This document shows, piece by piece, positions 19,487-30,334 of a DNA stretch of 64,000 nt. The notes under the pieces were generated by a model. That model searched no databases, had not been told where the DNA came from, and saw nothing but the letters and a program-made list of their open reading frames with translations. The first letter of the stretch is position 1. Each line of letters opens with the position of its first letter. This stretch comes from Sorghum bicolor (Eukaryota; Streptophyta; Magnoliopsida; Poales; Poaceae): positions 20,238,294 through 20,302,293 of the forward strand of contig NC_012877.2 in assembly GCF_000003195.3 (NCBI RefSeq), written 5' to 3'. The position numbers and the translations under genes are program-made.

Positions 19487-22135
19487 ACTGAGCCTGCCCC
19501 CCAGCTGATCATGAACTGAAGTTCTCCCCCTAATCGGCTCATTAAATCGTCGATCGTCATTCTGATACTGCCGATGAGGTCTATCATACCGATCATAACC
19601 ATTGCATTCAGGACAATCTCTAACGGTAGGCAGTTTGATATTCTGCTCCCAGCAATGGATAAAGAATAGGCAGTTCCAGTGATCTTTATGCCGATTCCAC
19701 TACTGTCGGTGTCTTTCTTCTTCCCGACGATAGTCCTCCTGTTGGCGCCGATACCGATCTTCACGTTGCTGCCAAGTCTCCCGATGCCTTCTATGAGTTA
19801 TCACAATGCCAGATCAGGGAGGCCTTCCTGAGCTAGTTCCTTCCTGGATCAAACCCTTTCCTTTAGCATCAGCAGCAGTAATCTGATGCTGAGGATCCAC
19901 CGATGCATTTCATTCAGCTGCTTCTGATGTTAACACCTTGGTTTTTCCCTTAGCATCCAACATATTTGTGAGGAAAGGATGTTGATCGATCTTCATCGGC
20001 TTCTGAGCTTTAGAATTATCAAATTTGATTCTCCCACATCCTATAGCCGATTGCAGTTGTTGCCTGAAAACCTTGCACTCATTTGTACTATGGGATGTTG
20101 CATTGTGCCACTTGCAGTACTTCATCTTCTTTAATTCTTCAGCCGACGGAATCACATGATTGGGTGATAACTTAATTTGGCCTTCCTAAAGTAGAAAGTC
20201 AAATATTCTATCGGCCTTGGTAATGTCAAATGCAAATTTTTCTGGCTCTTTATGCCCAAAAGGGCAAGACATCAGCTTCTTATTTTTCACCCACTCCGCC
20301 AAGCCGATGACTGATTCCTCATCAGAATCTGAGCTTGCTGCCTCATCAACAAATGACACCTTTTTATTCCATGCCCTTTTGGCTTCAAAAGGCTTAATGT
20401 CTTGGTCAAAGATCCTCTGCACCAAATGACTCAGACTCTTGAACTCTTGAGAAGCATATTTGTCTCTGATATGTGGCAACAATCCCTGAAAAGCCAAATC
20501 AGCTAGCTGCCGATCATCTAGAACCAGACTATAGCACTTATTTTTAACCTCTCGCTGCCTCTGCACAAAGCTTTCAACTTCATCATTGCGTTGCTTCAGC
20601 CGGACTAAATCAGTGATCTTCTTCTCATGAACTCCAGAAAAGAAGTATTTGTGGAATTGCTTCTCTAGATCAGCCCAAGTGATTACTGAGTTGGGAGGTA
20701 ACGAAATAAACCAAGTAAAAGCCGATCCAGACAAAGATGATGAGAACAGACGAACCCTTAACTCATCTCTGTTAGCAGCTTCCCCACATTGGATGATGAA
20801 CCTTTTGACATGCTCCATAGTTGATGTATCATTCTGTCCAGAAAATTTAGTGAAATCTAGTACCTTGTACCGATTTGGAAGTGGAATTAAATCATATGCA
20901 GGAGGATATGGTGTCCGATAAGAGTAGGTGTTGACTTTGGGCTTTATCCCAAATTGGTCTCTCATTACTTCAGCAATCTTATCAGCCCAATAAGCATCGG
21001 CATCTTGCCGATGAGGCGGTTGTGGATCTAGCACCTGCTGATATGCTTCCACGTGTCTTTGAGGCGCACGATCCGCATGGAACATTGGGTTAATCATCTG
21101 ACCACCAATCTGCTGACCAAGATTCATCGACTAGTTGACCAACCCTTGATTCTGAAACCCAGGTTGGATTTAGCCTTGTTGAAACCCTGCAACCTGATGA
21201 TTCTACTGAGGCATCTGTGGAAGGACTAACTATCCCGTCCATCCACTGTTAGCATTCATCGCCATAAGCCCTGCCGATGACTGGTAATTGGGCATCATCA
21301 TTGAATTGACATACCCTGGCTGTGTCATAAACCTCTGTTGTGTCGACATTGAATCTGCCGATGCGTTTGGCATTTGGAACGTTGGAGCTTGAGAATTCCC
21401 AGTGTAAGGTCTTGTAGTAGTAGTTGTAGTATACTAGGGACTTTGATTCATCGGCAGATTTGGAGGTACCGACGCCATAGGAGTCTTGCCAGTCATATCA
21501 GCCACTTGAGACGTTCCAGGAGCTTTCACCATCATCTCTGGGGGCATACCGAAACCCCACCAGTTAGGAGGAACAGATCCTGACATTGCCAACGCCAATA
21601 GATCTGTGGCAAGCTTGATTTGCTCATCTGATGTTGATGGATTGGTCGTCATCGATATAGATTGCACATTAGTGACCCCTAATGTGCTTGGAGGAGAAGT
21701 AGCTTCTGTGCCTGCAACGGCTGTAGTAGCCGATGGAGATGTAACCAATGATGACCCTGGCTGATGATAGGTAGGACCCACATAATTTGGTGTCAGTTGT
21801 CCTTCCTTGAAAGTTCTAGCCACAGCATTGAAAACCGTGTTGGACAGCACACCAGCTTGATTGATCAAGGCACGGTTAATAGCACTATCAACCATGTCTT
21901 GGAGTTTACCAGGATTGGCTTCAAAAGTAATCTGCCGAGGTGCCGGCAATGCTTCCTTTTGGATCACCTCGCCACTCCTGTTGATACGGAAGGATTTCAA
22001 GCATTGCTACTTGTACTCCTCCATGGCCTTTGCCATAGCTTGCTTCTGCTCATCTCTGAGATTGGCTTCCGTCACGGGGATAACGTTCTCCAAGTCGAAA
22101 TCGGTGTTCAATATGTTGATCTTGATCTTGAATCG
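19487..22135 (-). pseudogene. gag: X gag
   Basis: One frame with several nonsense codons. The N-terminal part (to 21434) has a TAG at 22007-22009 shared with Y. The capsid-type gag domain lies at 21127-20186 (MEHVKRFIIQCGEAANRDEL, FTWFISLPPNSVITWADLEK, FHKYFFSGVHEKKITDLVRL). A zinc-binding motif follows at 20155-19910 (KYCKWHNATSHSTNEC). A second cysteine-rich stretch near 19620-19680 reads CWEQNIKLPTVRDCPEC. Stops occur near 21430, 20186, 19910 and in the Gln/Arg-rich segment after it. X lacks the ATG used by Y at 10018 (ATA here). Confidence 0.82.
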
Positions 22136-22153
22136 GTCCCACTGGGCGAGCCA
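22136..22153 (-). other. X primer-binding site
   Basis: Minus strand TGGCTCGCCCAGTGGGAC, seven bases from the 5' LTR end. It is the same type as in Y (9979-9996) with differences at three positions. Confidence 0.6.
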
Positions 22154-22160
22154 AAAGATG

Positions 22161-22888
22161 TGTTGGTGCAAAAGCTGATCTGCAAACACAAAGGGCTAAT
22201 ACCCAATTTAAACGTTAAGGCGTGCCAGCTGATTTTATCTTACAATCGACAAAGGTGATAACTCGAACACTTTGGTCCTGACAACAGCGATGCGCCCAGA
22301 TGTCACGGCCAAGAGGTGCTCACGCGGAACTTGAGAACACGTCAAGCTTGACTCGATGAATTCCTAAGAACTCATAGTAAAAAGAAAAAGTATGACGAAG
22401 TCGTCGAAAAGTAGATGCTGGAATATGAGTAAAAACTTGTGTTTAATTGATTGATAGATGTCTCATTACATTGCCGTAGGGTCTACATTTATACCCCGTC
22501 CAGAGAGCTACAACCAGACACGACTAGGACTCAAATTCCAAATTAAACGGAAAACGTATGCAAAACGAATTCAAATAACTAAGGAAAACATTAAACTACC
22601 CCCCGTAACCGATCGGGACACTATCATGCATCAATCAGCAACTTCCGCGTTTTTCTTCAGAGTCATCGGCAGATTACCCGTCCACAGTCATCGGCAAACT
22701 CTAGCATTGGTCATCGACACAAATACATCACCACTTCTAGACTTGGTCATATCCGATTGTTTCCCATCGGCAGCCACCTTTATCGGCAACTTCCCTACAG
22801 ACTGATCACCACAGCACCATCTGCCGATCTACATCTCATTAACTCCAGCTGCGTATCAAAAGATACGTGTCCAAAAATAGTGTTAACA
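22161..22888 (-). repeat. X 5' LTR
   Basis: 728 bp, inverted, edges TGTTGGTGC at 22161 and TGTTAACA ending at 22888. The sense start is TGTTAACA where the other three LTRs have TGTTGACA. The Y gag resumes at 22889. Confidence 0.9.
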
Positions 22889-25060
22889 ATGACCAATCCA
22901 TCAACATCAGACGGGCAAATCAAGCTTGCTACAGATCTATTGGCATCGGCAATGTCAAGGTCTGTTTCTCCCAACTGGTGGGGTTATGGTATGCCCCCAG
23001 AATTGATGGCAAAGAGTCCTGGAACATCTCAAGTGGCTGACGTGATAGGCAAGGCTCCTATGGCAACGGCACCTCCAAATCCGCCGATGAATCAGAGTCC
23101 CCAGTACAATACAACTACTACTTAAAGACCTTACACTGGGAATTCTCAAGCTCCAATGTTCCAGATGCCTAACGCATCGGCAGATTCAATGCCGACGCAC
23201 CAGAGGTTTATGACACAACCAGGGTATGTCAATTCGATGATGATGCCCAATCACCAGTCATCGGCAGGGCCTATGCCGATGAATGCTAACAGTGGATGGA
23301 CTGGGCAGTTTGTCTTCCCATAGATGCCTCAGCAGAATCATCAGGCTATAGGGTTTCAACAAGGACCAATCCAACCTGGGTTTCAGAATCAAGGGTTGGT
23401 TAACCAGCCGATGAATCTCGGTCAGCAAATTGGTGGTCAGATGGTTAATCCAATGTTCCATGTAGATCGTGCACCTCAGAGACACGTAGAAGCTTATCAG
23501 CAGGTGCCAGATCCACAATCGCCTCATCGGCAAGATGCCGATGCTTATTGGGCTGATAAGATAGCTAAAGTGATGAGAGACCAATTTGGGATAAAACCCA
23601 AAGTCAACACTTACTATTATCGGACACCGTATCCTCCTTCATATGATTTAATTCCACTTCCAAATCGGTACAAGGTACCAGATTTCGTTAAGTTTTCTAG
23701 ACAGAATGATACATCGACTATGGAGCATGTCAATAGGTTCATCATCCAGTGTGGGGAAGCTGCTAATAGAGATGAGTTAAGGGTTCGTCTATTCTCATCA
23801 TCTTTGTCTGGATCGGCTTTCACTTGGTTTATTTCATTACCTCCCAACTCAGTAATCACTTGGGCCGATCTAGAGAAGCAATTCCACAAATACTTCTTCT
23901 CTGGAGTTCATGAAAAGAAGATTACCGATTTGGTCAGGTTGAAGCAACACAATGATGAATCGGTTGAAAGCTTGCAAAGATTGTGAGAGGTCAAGAATAA
24001 ATGCTATAGTCTGGTTCTAGATGATCGACAGCTAGCCGATTTGGCTTTTCACGGACTTTTGCCACATAATAGGGACAAGTATGCTTCTCAAGAGTTCGAG
24101 AGCCTAAGTCATTTGGTGCAGAGGATTTCCGACCAAGATATCAAACCCTTTGAGCCCAAGAGAGCATGGAATAAAAAGGTGTCATTTGTTGATGAGGCAG
24201 CAAGCTCAGATTCTGATGTGGAACCAGTCATCGGCTTGGCAGAGTGGGTGAAAAATAAGAAGCCGATGTCTTGCCCTTTTGGGCATAAGGAACCAGAGAA
24301 GTTTGCATTTGACATCACCAAAGCCGATAGGATATTTGACTTTCTACTTCAGGAAGGGCAAATTAAATTATCACCCAATCATGTGATTCCATCGGCTGAA
24401 GAATTAAAGAAGATGAAATATTGCAAGTGGCACAATGCAACGTCTCACAGCACAAATGAGTGCAAGGTTTTCAAGCAACAACTGCAATCGGCTATAGAAT
24501 CTGGGAGAATCAAGTTTGATAATTTTAAGGCTCAGAAGCTGATGAAGATCGATCAACATCCTTTTCCAACAAATATGTTGGATGCTAAGGGAAAAACCAA
24601 GCTCTTGACGTCAGAGGCAGCTGAAAGAAGTGCATCGGTGGATCCTCAACATCATATTACTACCGATGACGCTAAAGGTAAGGGTCTAGTTCAGGAAGGA
24701 ACCAGCTCAGGAAGGCCTCCTCGATCTGGCATTGTGATAACTCATAGAAGGCATTGGGAGACTTGGCAGCAACGTGAAGATCGTTATCGGCGTCAACAGG
24801 AGGATCGTCGTTGAGAAGAAGATCAACGCCGACAGGAGTGGAATCGGCATAAAGATCACTGGAACTGCCCGTTCTTTATCCATTGCTGGGAGCAGAACAT
24901 TAAATTGCCTACTGTTAGAGACTGCCCTGAATGCAATGGATATGATCGGTATGATAGATCTAATCGGTAGTATCGGAACGATGATCGGTGGTTTAATGGG
25001 CCGATTAGGGGAAGAGCTTCAGTTCATGATCGGCTGGGGGGGCAGGCTCAGCGTACATGA
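22889..25060 (+). pseudogene. gag: Y gag, main part after the X insertion
   Basis: It continues the Y gag from 10487 in one frame, with stops near 23123 (TAA), 23321 (TAG), 23984 (TGA) and 24812 (TGA). Domain order matches X: Pro/Gln-rich segment, gag capsid domain (23700-24350), zinc-binding KYCKWHNATSHSTNEC (about 24415-24462), then a Gln/Arg-rich tail and a CWEQNIKLPTVRDCPEC cysteine cluster near 24890-24940. The protease downstream is in a different frame here but in the same frame in X, so a frameshift occurred in Y between about 24940 and 25060. Confidence 0.82.
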
Positions 25061-26033
25061 CAGACTTGGTGACCGTGTCAATTATTTTCCTAGAAACCAA
25101 GAGGAGCTTGAAGAGATGGCCGATGCACGAGTTCCCGATGAGTTCATATTTTGCAGAGATGCTAATACTTATCGAGTGGAGTTAAGGGAAAACCATCGTC
25201 CATCGGTAAGACAGCCACAATGGTGTCCAGAAGGGTTGACTAGAACACAGAAAAGAAGGTTGCAGTGAGAAAGACAAGAAGATTTGAGCAAAGGAGAGAA
25301 TTCTGGCAAATCCGAAAATCAGCAGCAACCGGATCCTAAAGGGAAAGGGCCATCGGCAGATGTTAACATGGTATTTATGTTGCCGATGGAATTTCTTGCG
25401 CCATCCAGTGATGATGAGGAGCTGGATTTTTCTGACCAGATAGCTCAGTTGGCTCTGGATCCGATGACGGCTATCTTTGAAAAGCCTGCCGACAATGAAA
25501 GGCAGCATCTTAAATCCCTCTTCGTCAAAGGAAGAGTTGATGGACAGCCGATGACCAAGATACTTGTTGACGGTGGGGCTGCTATCAATATTATGCCATA
25601 TGCAGTCTATCGGAAGCTTGGGAGAGGAGATCAAGATTTGACCAAGACTGATATGATGCTAAAGGACTTTGAAGGAAATGTTTCTCCAGTTAAGGGGGGA
25701 ATATGCGTCAAATTGACCATCGGCAGCAAAACCTTGCTGACAACTTTCTTCGTGATCAGTGGAAAGGGTGCTTATAATCTGCTACTAGGGAGAGATTGGA
25801 TCCATGCCAATTGTTGCATCCCATCAACAATGCACCAATGCTTGGTTCAGTGGGTAGGTGACAAGATTGAGATTGTCCCGAGAGATTCGTCTTATGTCAT
25901 CGCATCGGCAGAGGCAGATACTTATGAAAGGACCAGGTGCATCTCAGGAGAGATTTGGGAGAAGGATTTTCACAAAGTTACCGATTATGAAATCCCACCG
26001 ATCCAAGCAGTCGGTTCTGATGAGGAGTTTTAA
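25061..26033 (+). CDS. pro: Y protease
   Basis: Retropepsin with ILVDGGAAINIMPYAVY as active-site loop and GAYNLLLGRDWIH in the second half. It is collinear with X 18509-19486. One TGA (25266-25268) splits it from the linker upstream; the stretch 25284-26033 is open. The protein ends SDEEF at TAA 26031-26033, overlapping the pol ATG (26033-26035) by one base. Confidence 0.85.
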
Positions 26034-27435
26034 TGGATAGGTTCGCCGATGATGGAAAATTAGGCCAGGGGTTTACATCGGCCGATGATTTAGTAGAAGT
26101 ATATATAGGTAATGGTGATAAGCCTAGACCTACTTTTATTAGTGCTAAATTAAATTCTGAGTGTAAGCAATAGTTAACCGATTTGTTAAAGGAATATAAA
26201 GATTGTTTTGCTTGGGATTATACTGAGATGCCTGGTTTGGACCGATCCATTGTTGAACATCGGTTGCCTATCAAATCAGAGGATTTCGGCCACATCAGCA
26301 GCTAGCTCGCCGATGTAATCCTAATATTCTTCCTGATATTAAGGCCGAAATAACTAAACTTGTTGAAGCTAAATTTATTCGGCAGTGTCGGTATGCTGAG
26401 TGGATTTCCAATGTTGTTCCAGTTTACAAGAAAAATGGGAAGCTTCGAGTCTGCATTGATTTTAGAAATCTTAACAAGGCTACGCCCATGGATGGCTACC
26501 CAATGCCAGTTGCCGATTTGTTGGTTGATGCTGTAGCTGGACATCGAATTATTAGTTTCATGGATGGCAATGTAGGATATAATCAGATATTCATGGCTGA
26601 GGAAGATATTCCAAAGACTGCATTTAGATGTCCTGGTCATGTTGGGCTGTTTGAATGGACAGTCATGACCTTTGGCTTGAAAAATGCTGGTGCTACCTAT
26701 GAAAGGGCTATGAATTTTATCTTTCATGAATTCATCGGCAAGCTGGTAGAAATCTACATTGATGATGTGGTGGTTAAGTCTGGAGATTTCACAAAGCATC
26801 TTGCCGATTTGCGAAAGGTGTTGGAATGCACAAGGAAACATGGTTTGAAAATGAATCCTAATAAGTGTGCATTTGGTGTATCGGCAGGGCAATTTCTTGG
26901 TTTCATGGTGCATCAGAGGGGAATTGAAATTAGTATGAGATCTATTGATGCCATCAATAAAATAGTAGCTCCTACCAACAAAACTGAACTCCATTCTTTG
27001 ATCGGCAAGATAAATTTTATCAGAAGGTTTATATCTAATTTATCTGGTAGAATTCGTGCTTTCAGTCCTTTACTCAAATTAAAAGACGATCAAGAGTTTG
27101 TATGGGGAGAAGAGCAGCAGTTGGCCTTGGATGAAATTAAGAATTATTTGATAAATCCTCCAGTTTTAATTCCACCTCAGCAAGGAAAGCCCTTCAGATT
27201 ATATTTGTCTGCCGATGGGATGGTCATTAGCTCGGCTTTGATTCAAGAATTCGAAGGGAAGGAGCGTGTGATTTACTATTTAAGTAGAAGATTGATTGAT
27301 GCTGAGACCAGGTATTCGGCCATTGAAAAATTGTGTTTATGCTTATACTTTTCTTGCATTAAGTTGAGGCACTATTTGCTATCGGCCGAATGCACTGTCA
27401 TATGCAAAGAAGATGTGGTTCGATATATGCTATAG
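26033..27435 (+). pseudogene. pol: Y pol: reverse transcriptase and RNase H
   Basis: It starts at ATG 26033 (MDRFADDGKLGQGF) in the minus-one frame relative to protease. Breaks are a TAG near 26171 (CAA in X), a two-base insertion near 26279 (after LPIKS) that shifts the frame, and TAG 27433-27435 (Ser in X). From 26488 the RT is open, with FMDGNVGYNQIF, FGLKNAGATYERAM and the polymerase motif YIDDVVVKS, followed by the gypsy RNase H (LSADGMVISSALIQEFEGKE, YLSRRLIDAETRY). Confidence 0.88.
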
Positions 27436-28968
27436 ATGCCGATTATGAGTGGTAGGATCGGTAAGTGGATTTTGGCACTGTCGGAGTTTGATCTACGTCA
27501 CGAATCGGCTAAAACGGTTAAGGGGCAGATTATGGCCGATTTGGTAACTCAACATTGTGGTATGACGGGTACTTTGGAAATTGTTCCTTGGACACTCTTC
27601 TTTGATGGATCCACGTGTGACAAGGGGGCAGGAATCGGCATAGTACTAATTTCCCCTCAAGGAAGGAAGTATGAGTTCTCTTTGCCGATTGTTGCTACGT
27701 CAACAAATAATCAAGTTGAATATCAAGCTTTGATCAACGGGTTGGAATTATTAAAAGAAGTTCATGCTGATGCCGTTGAAATCATCGGGGATTCTATGCT
27801 GGTCATAAATCAGTTGGTTGGAAGTTATGAATGCCGAAGCGAAGTCCTAATAACTTATTATGAAAAGAGTATGCGATTATTAAAGGAATTTAAGGATTTC
27901 CGATTAGAGAATGTTCCTCAGTTGCATAATGAAGAAGCTAATCGGTTGGCTCAGCATGCCTCGAGATATCAACCCATATTAAACACGTTATCAGCAATCG
28001 GTGCCGATGATTGGAGAAAGGAGATCATTGATTATTTGAAGGATCCATCTAAAAAGGTTGAAAGACGTATCAGGTTTCAAGCTACCAAGTATGTGCTCCT
28101 CGAGGATGAAATATATTATCAAATTATATATGGAGTTCTTCTCAAATGTTTAGGTAATGATGAAGCTAAAAGTTTGATGGGTGAAATCCATGAAGGAGTG
28201 TGTGGAGCACATCAGTCGGCTTTTAAGATGAAATGGATGATTAGGAGAAATGGGTATTATTGGCCGACCATACTTGAGGATTGTTTTAAATATTTCAAAG
28301 GGTGTCAAGGATGTCAGAAGTTTGGCAATATTCAAAGGGCACCCGCATCGGCCATGAATCCCATTATTAAACCTTGGTCGTTCCAGGGATGGGCTATTGA
28401 TCTAATTGGCCAGATTTACCCACCATCGAGCAAAGGGCATAAGTTCATCTTAGTTGCCACTGATTATTTCACTAAGTGGGTTGAAGCTATTCCTTTGAAG
28501 AAAGTTACATTGGCCCGTATGATTGATTTTGTGAAAGAGCATATTATTTACCGATTTGGTATTCCTCAAACCATTACTACTGATCAGGGTACTATGTTTA
28601 CATCAGGAGAGTTTGATGAATTTGCAATCGGTATGGGGATTAAAGTGTTGAATTCTTCTCCTTATTATGGTCAAGCCAATGGGCAGGCCGAGGCGTCTAA
28701 CAAAGGAATTATTAAACTCATCAAACGAAATGTTGAAGAAAATCCTTGAAAATGGCATACATTATTAAATGAGGCTTTATGGTCGTATCGGATGGCATGT
28801 CATGGGTCAACTAAAGTTTCACCTTATCAGTTGGTGTATGGACACGATGCCGTGCTACCATGGGAGATTAGGACCGGATCTAGGTGATTATCTTTTCAAG
28901 ATCAGCTGGCTACCGATAACTATGCTACTTTGATGAAAGACGAGTTGGATGATTTAGCAGGGCATCGG
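27436..28968 (+). pseudogene. pol: Y pol: second RNase H and integrase, cut by Z
   Basis: Open from 27436 to a TGA at 28747, with another TGA near 28886. The second RNase H keeps FFDGSTCDKG, the NNQVEYQAL glutamate and IGDSMLV. Integrase has the HHCC zinc motif, DLIGQIY, TTDQGTMF (the catalytic Asp is intact, unlike X) and GQAEASNKG. It is interrupted at DDLAGHR by Z at 28968 and resumes at 38033. Confidence 0.88.
28964..28968. repeat. Target-site duplication of Z, left copy (ATCGG / ATTGG)
   Basis: ATCGG at 28964-28968 and ATTGG at 38028-38032 flank Z; one C-to-T change separates them. The Y pol sequence reads GHR then LKAL across the site, as in X. Confidence 0.8.
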
Positions 28969-30200
28969 TGTTGACGGTTCTTAAGTATCAATTTTAATTA
29001 TCAAATAAACAAGAGAAAGGACCAATATGCAACCAACACCTAGAATTAGGGTTTGATCTGATAGAATTCCACGAGTTTTGTTGTTTATCTGTTTCTGCAG
29101 GGGGTTATCAGGAAATAAGGAAGAAAGGCCCACATGTCGGGATTACATAGAGGTATCAACGCACCGCGCAATTTTCTACCATCTAGAAGGCTCCAGAAGC
29201 CACGGGAAGAAAGCGGAGGCCGAAGGGGGCCAGGCCCTGGGCGCCCACCCAATTGACCTGAGCGCCCACCCTCTGTTGGATGCCAATCAGGACTCTTTTC
29301 GCACACGACGCTCCACCAACCTAAAGGATCAAGGATAACCGTCCAATCAATGTTGGTTTGATCCAACGGCTCACGTTCACTTGAGGGGACTATAAAACCA
29401 GACCCCCTGGCCCCTGGAGGAGATAAGTTTATCATAGAGTTGAGGGGAGCCCTCGAAGGAAAACCTCTTCTCTAAATAAAATTTCTTTTTAGGCTTAGCA
29501 ATCAATGTGAGTAGAAATAGATCTTCTAGTTTCTACTAGATTGAGAGAGATAGAGTGGAGGTGTAGATCGGAGGAAGCCCAGCCTGTCGGTGTCTACTCC
29601 GAGCTTGTACCTGCGGGATCAAGTTCTCCTAACCTGAAGCTTGCTCCTAGGATTCTTCAGTATTTCGACTTCTAAATTCTAGTAAGTTCTTGTTTTATTG
29701 TTCTTTTGGTTTATGAGTTTACTTTAATCTCTTCGCGTAGAGTTTAGAGTAATCATCTCTAGCGTAGATGTGGTGTTTAAGCTAGGATACTCATAGATAT
29801 TCCCTGACTAGCTAGACCGTGGTAGTAGCGAGAAACGTGACATTTCTGAGTTACCTTTGCAGACCATATCTCGTTAGCAGGAAGGATAGGGTTTATAGGT
29901 GTGGGTTGAACATCCTTTGTGGTGTCTAGATTCCGTAAGTTTCCCCAATAGAACAGTAGATCATCCTTACCAAGGTTAGAAGGAGATTACGGTTGTAGTC
30001 TTCTCTATTTATCACTCACATCGAGAAACATTCTTTGTTGCCTAAAGGGTTAGTAGTAATAGACCGGGTTAGTCACATGCACTCTTTCTCCTAGTGGTAA
30101 AAAAATAAATACGATACTCTCAATAACCTCCCGGGTGAAGTGCTCACCGATATCCATGCGCATGCGGATCAATTCCTTATTGCGTTCCCAAATATCAACA
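28969..30200 (+). repeat. Z 5' LTR
   Basis: 1232 bp, from TGTTGACGG to ATCAACA. TATA box at 29391-29397 (TATAAAA), with GC-rich dyads GGGCGCCCACCC (29239-29250) and AGCGCCCACCC (ending 29271) 120-152 bp upstream. Downstream of the TATA box is the family block AGACCCCCTGGCCCCTGGAG. Confidence 0.9.
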
Positions 30201-30208
30201 AGCATTTC

Positions 30209-30225
30209 TGGCGTCATTGCCGGGG
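30209..30225 (+). other. Z primer-binding site
   Basis: TGGCGTCATTGCCGGGG, two mismatches from the perfect tRNA-Asp-type site found in T (56463-56479). Confidence 0.8.
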
Positions 30226-30334
30226 AGAAAGACGGTTTGCTGAGATAACCTTGAGTCTTAATACTAGCTTGTATCTATACTTTTATCTTTTCTTATCTTT
30301 TATATTCTGTATTTATTTTCTTTACTCTTACCTT

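Larger units (their letters stand above)
10488..22888 (-). mobile_element. X: complete same-family Tat element inserted in Y gag, inverted
   Basis: A 12.4-kb element with a 5' LTR at 22161-22888, primer-binding site, gag-protease, pol, antisense gene (on the plus strand), polypurine tract and a 3' LTR at 10488-11198. It is flanked by a 5-bp duplication with one mismatch. All modules are collinear with Y in the opposite orientation, so X and Y together form a very long inverted repeat. Pol has one nonsense codon and a substituted integrase catalytic residue; gag has several stops. It is structurally complete but coding-defective. Confidence 0.92.
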
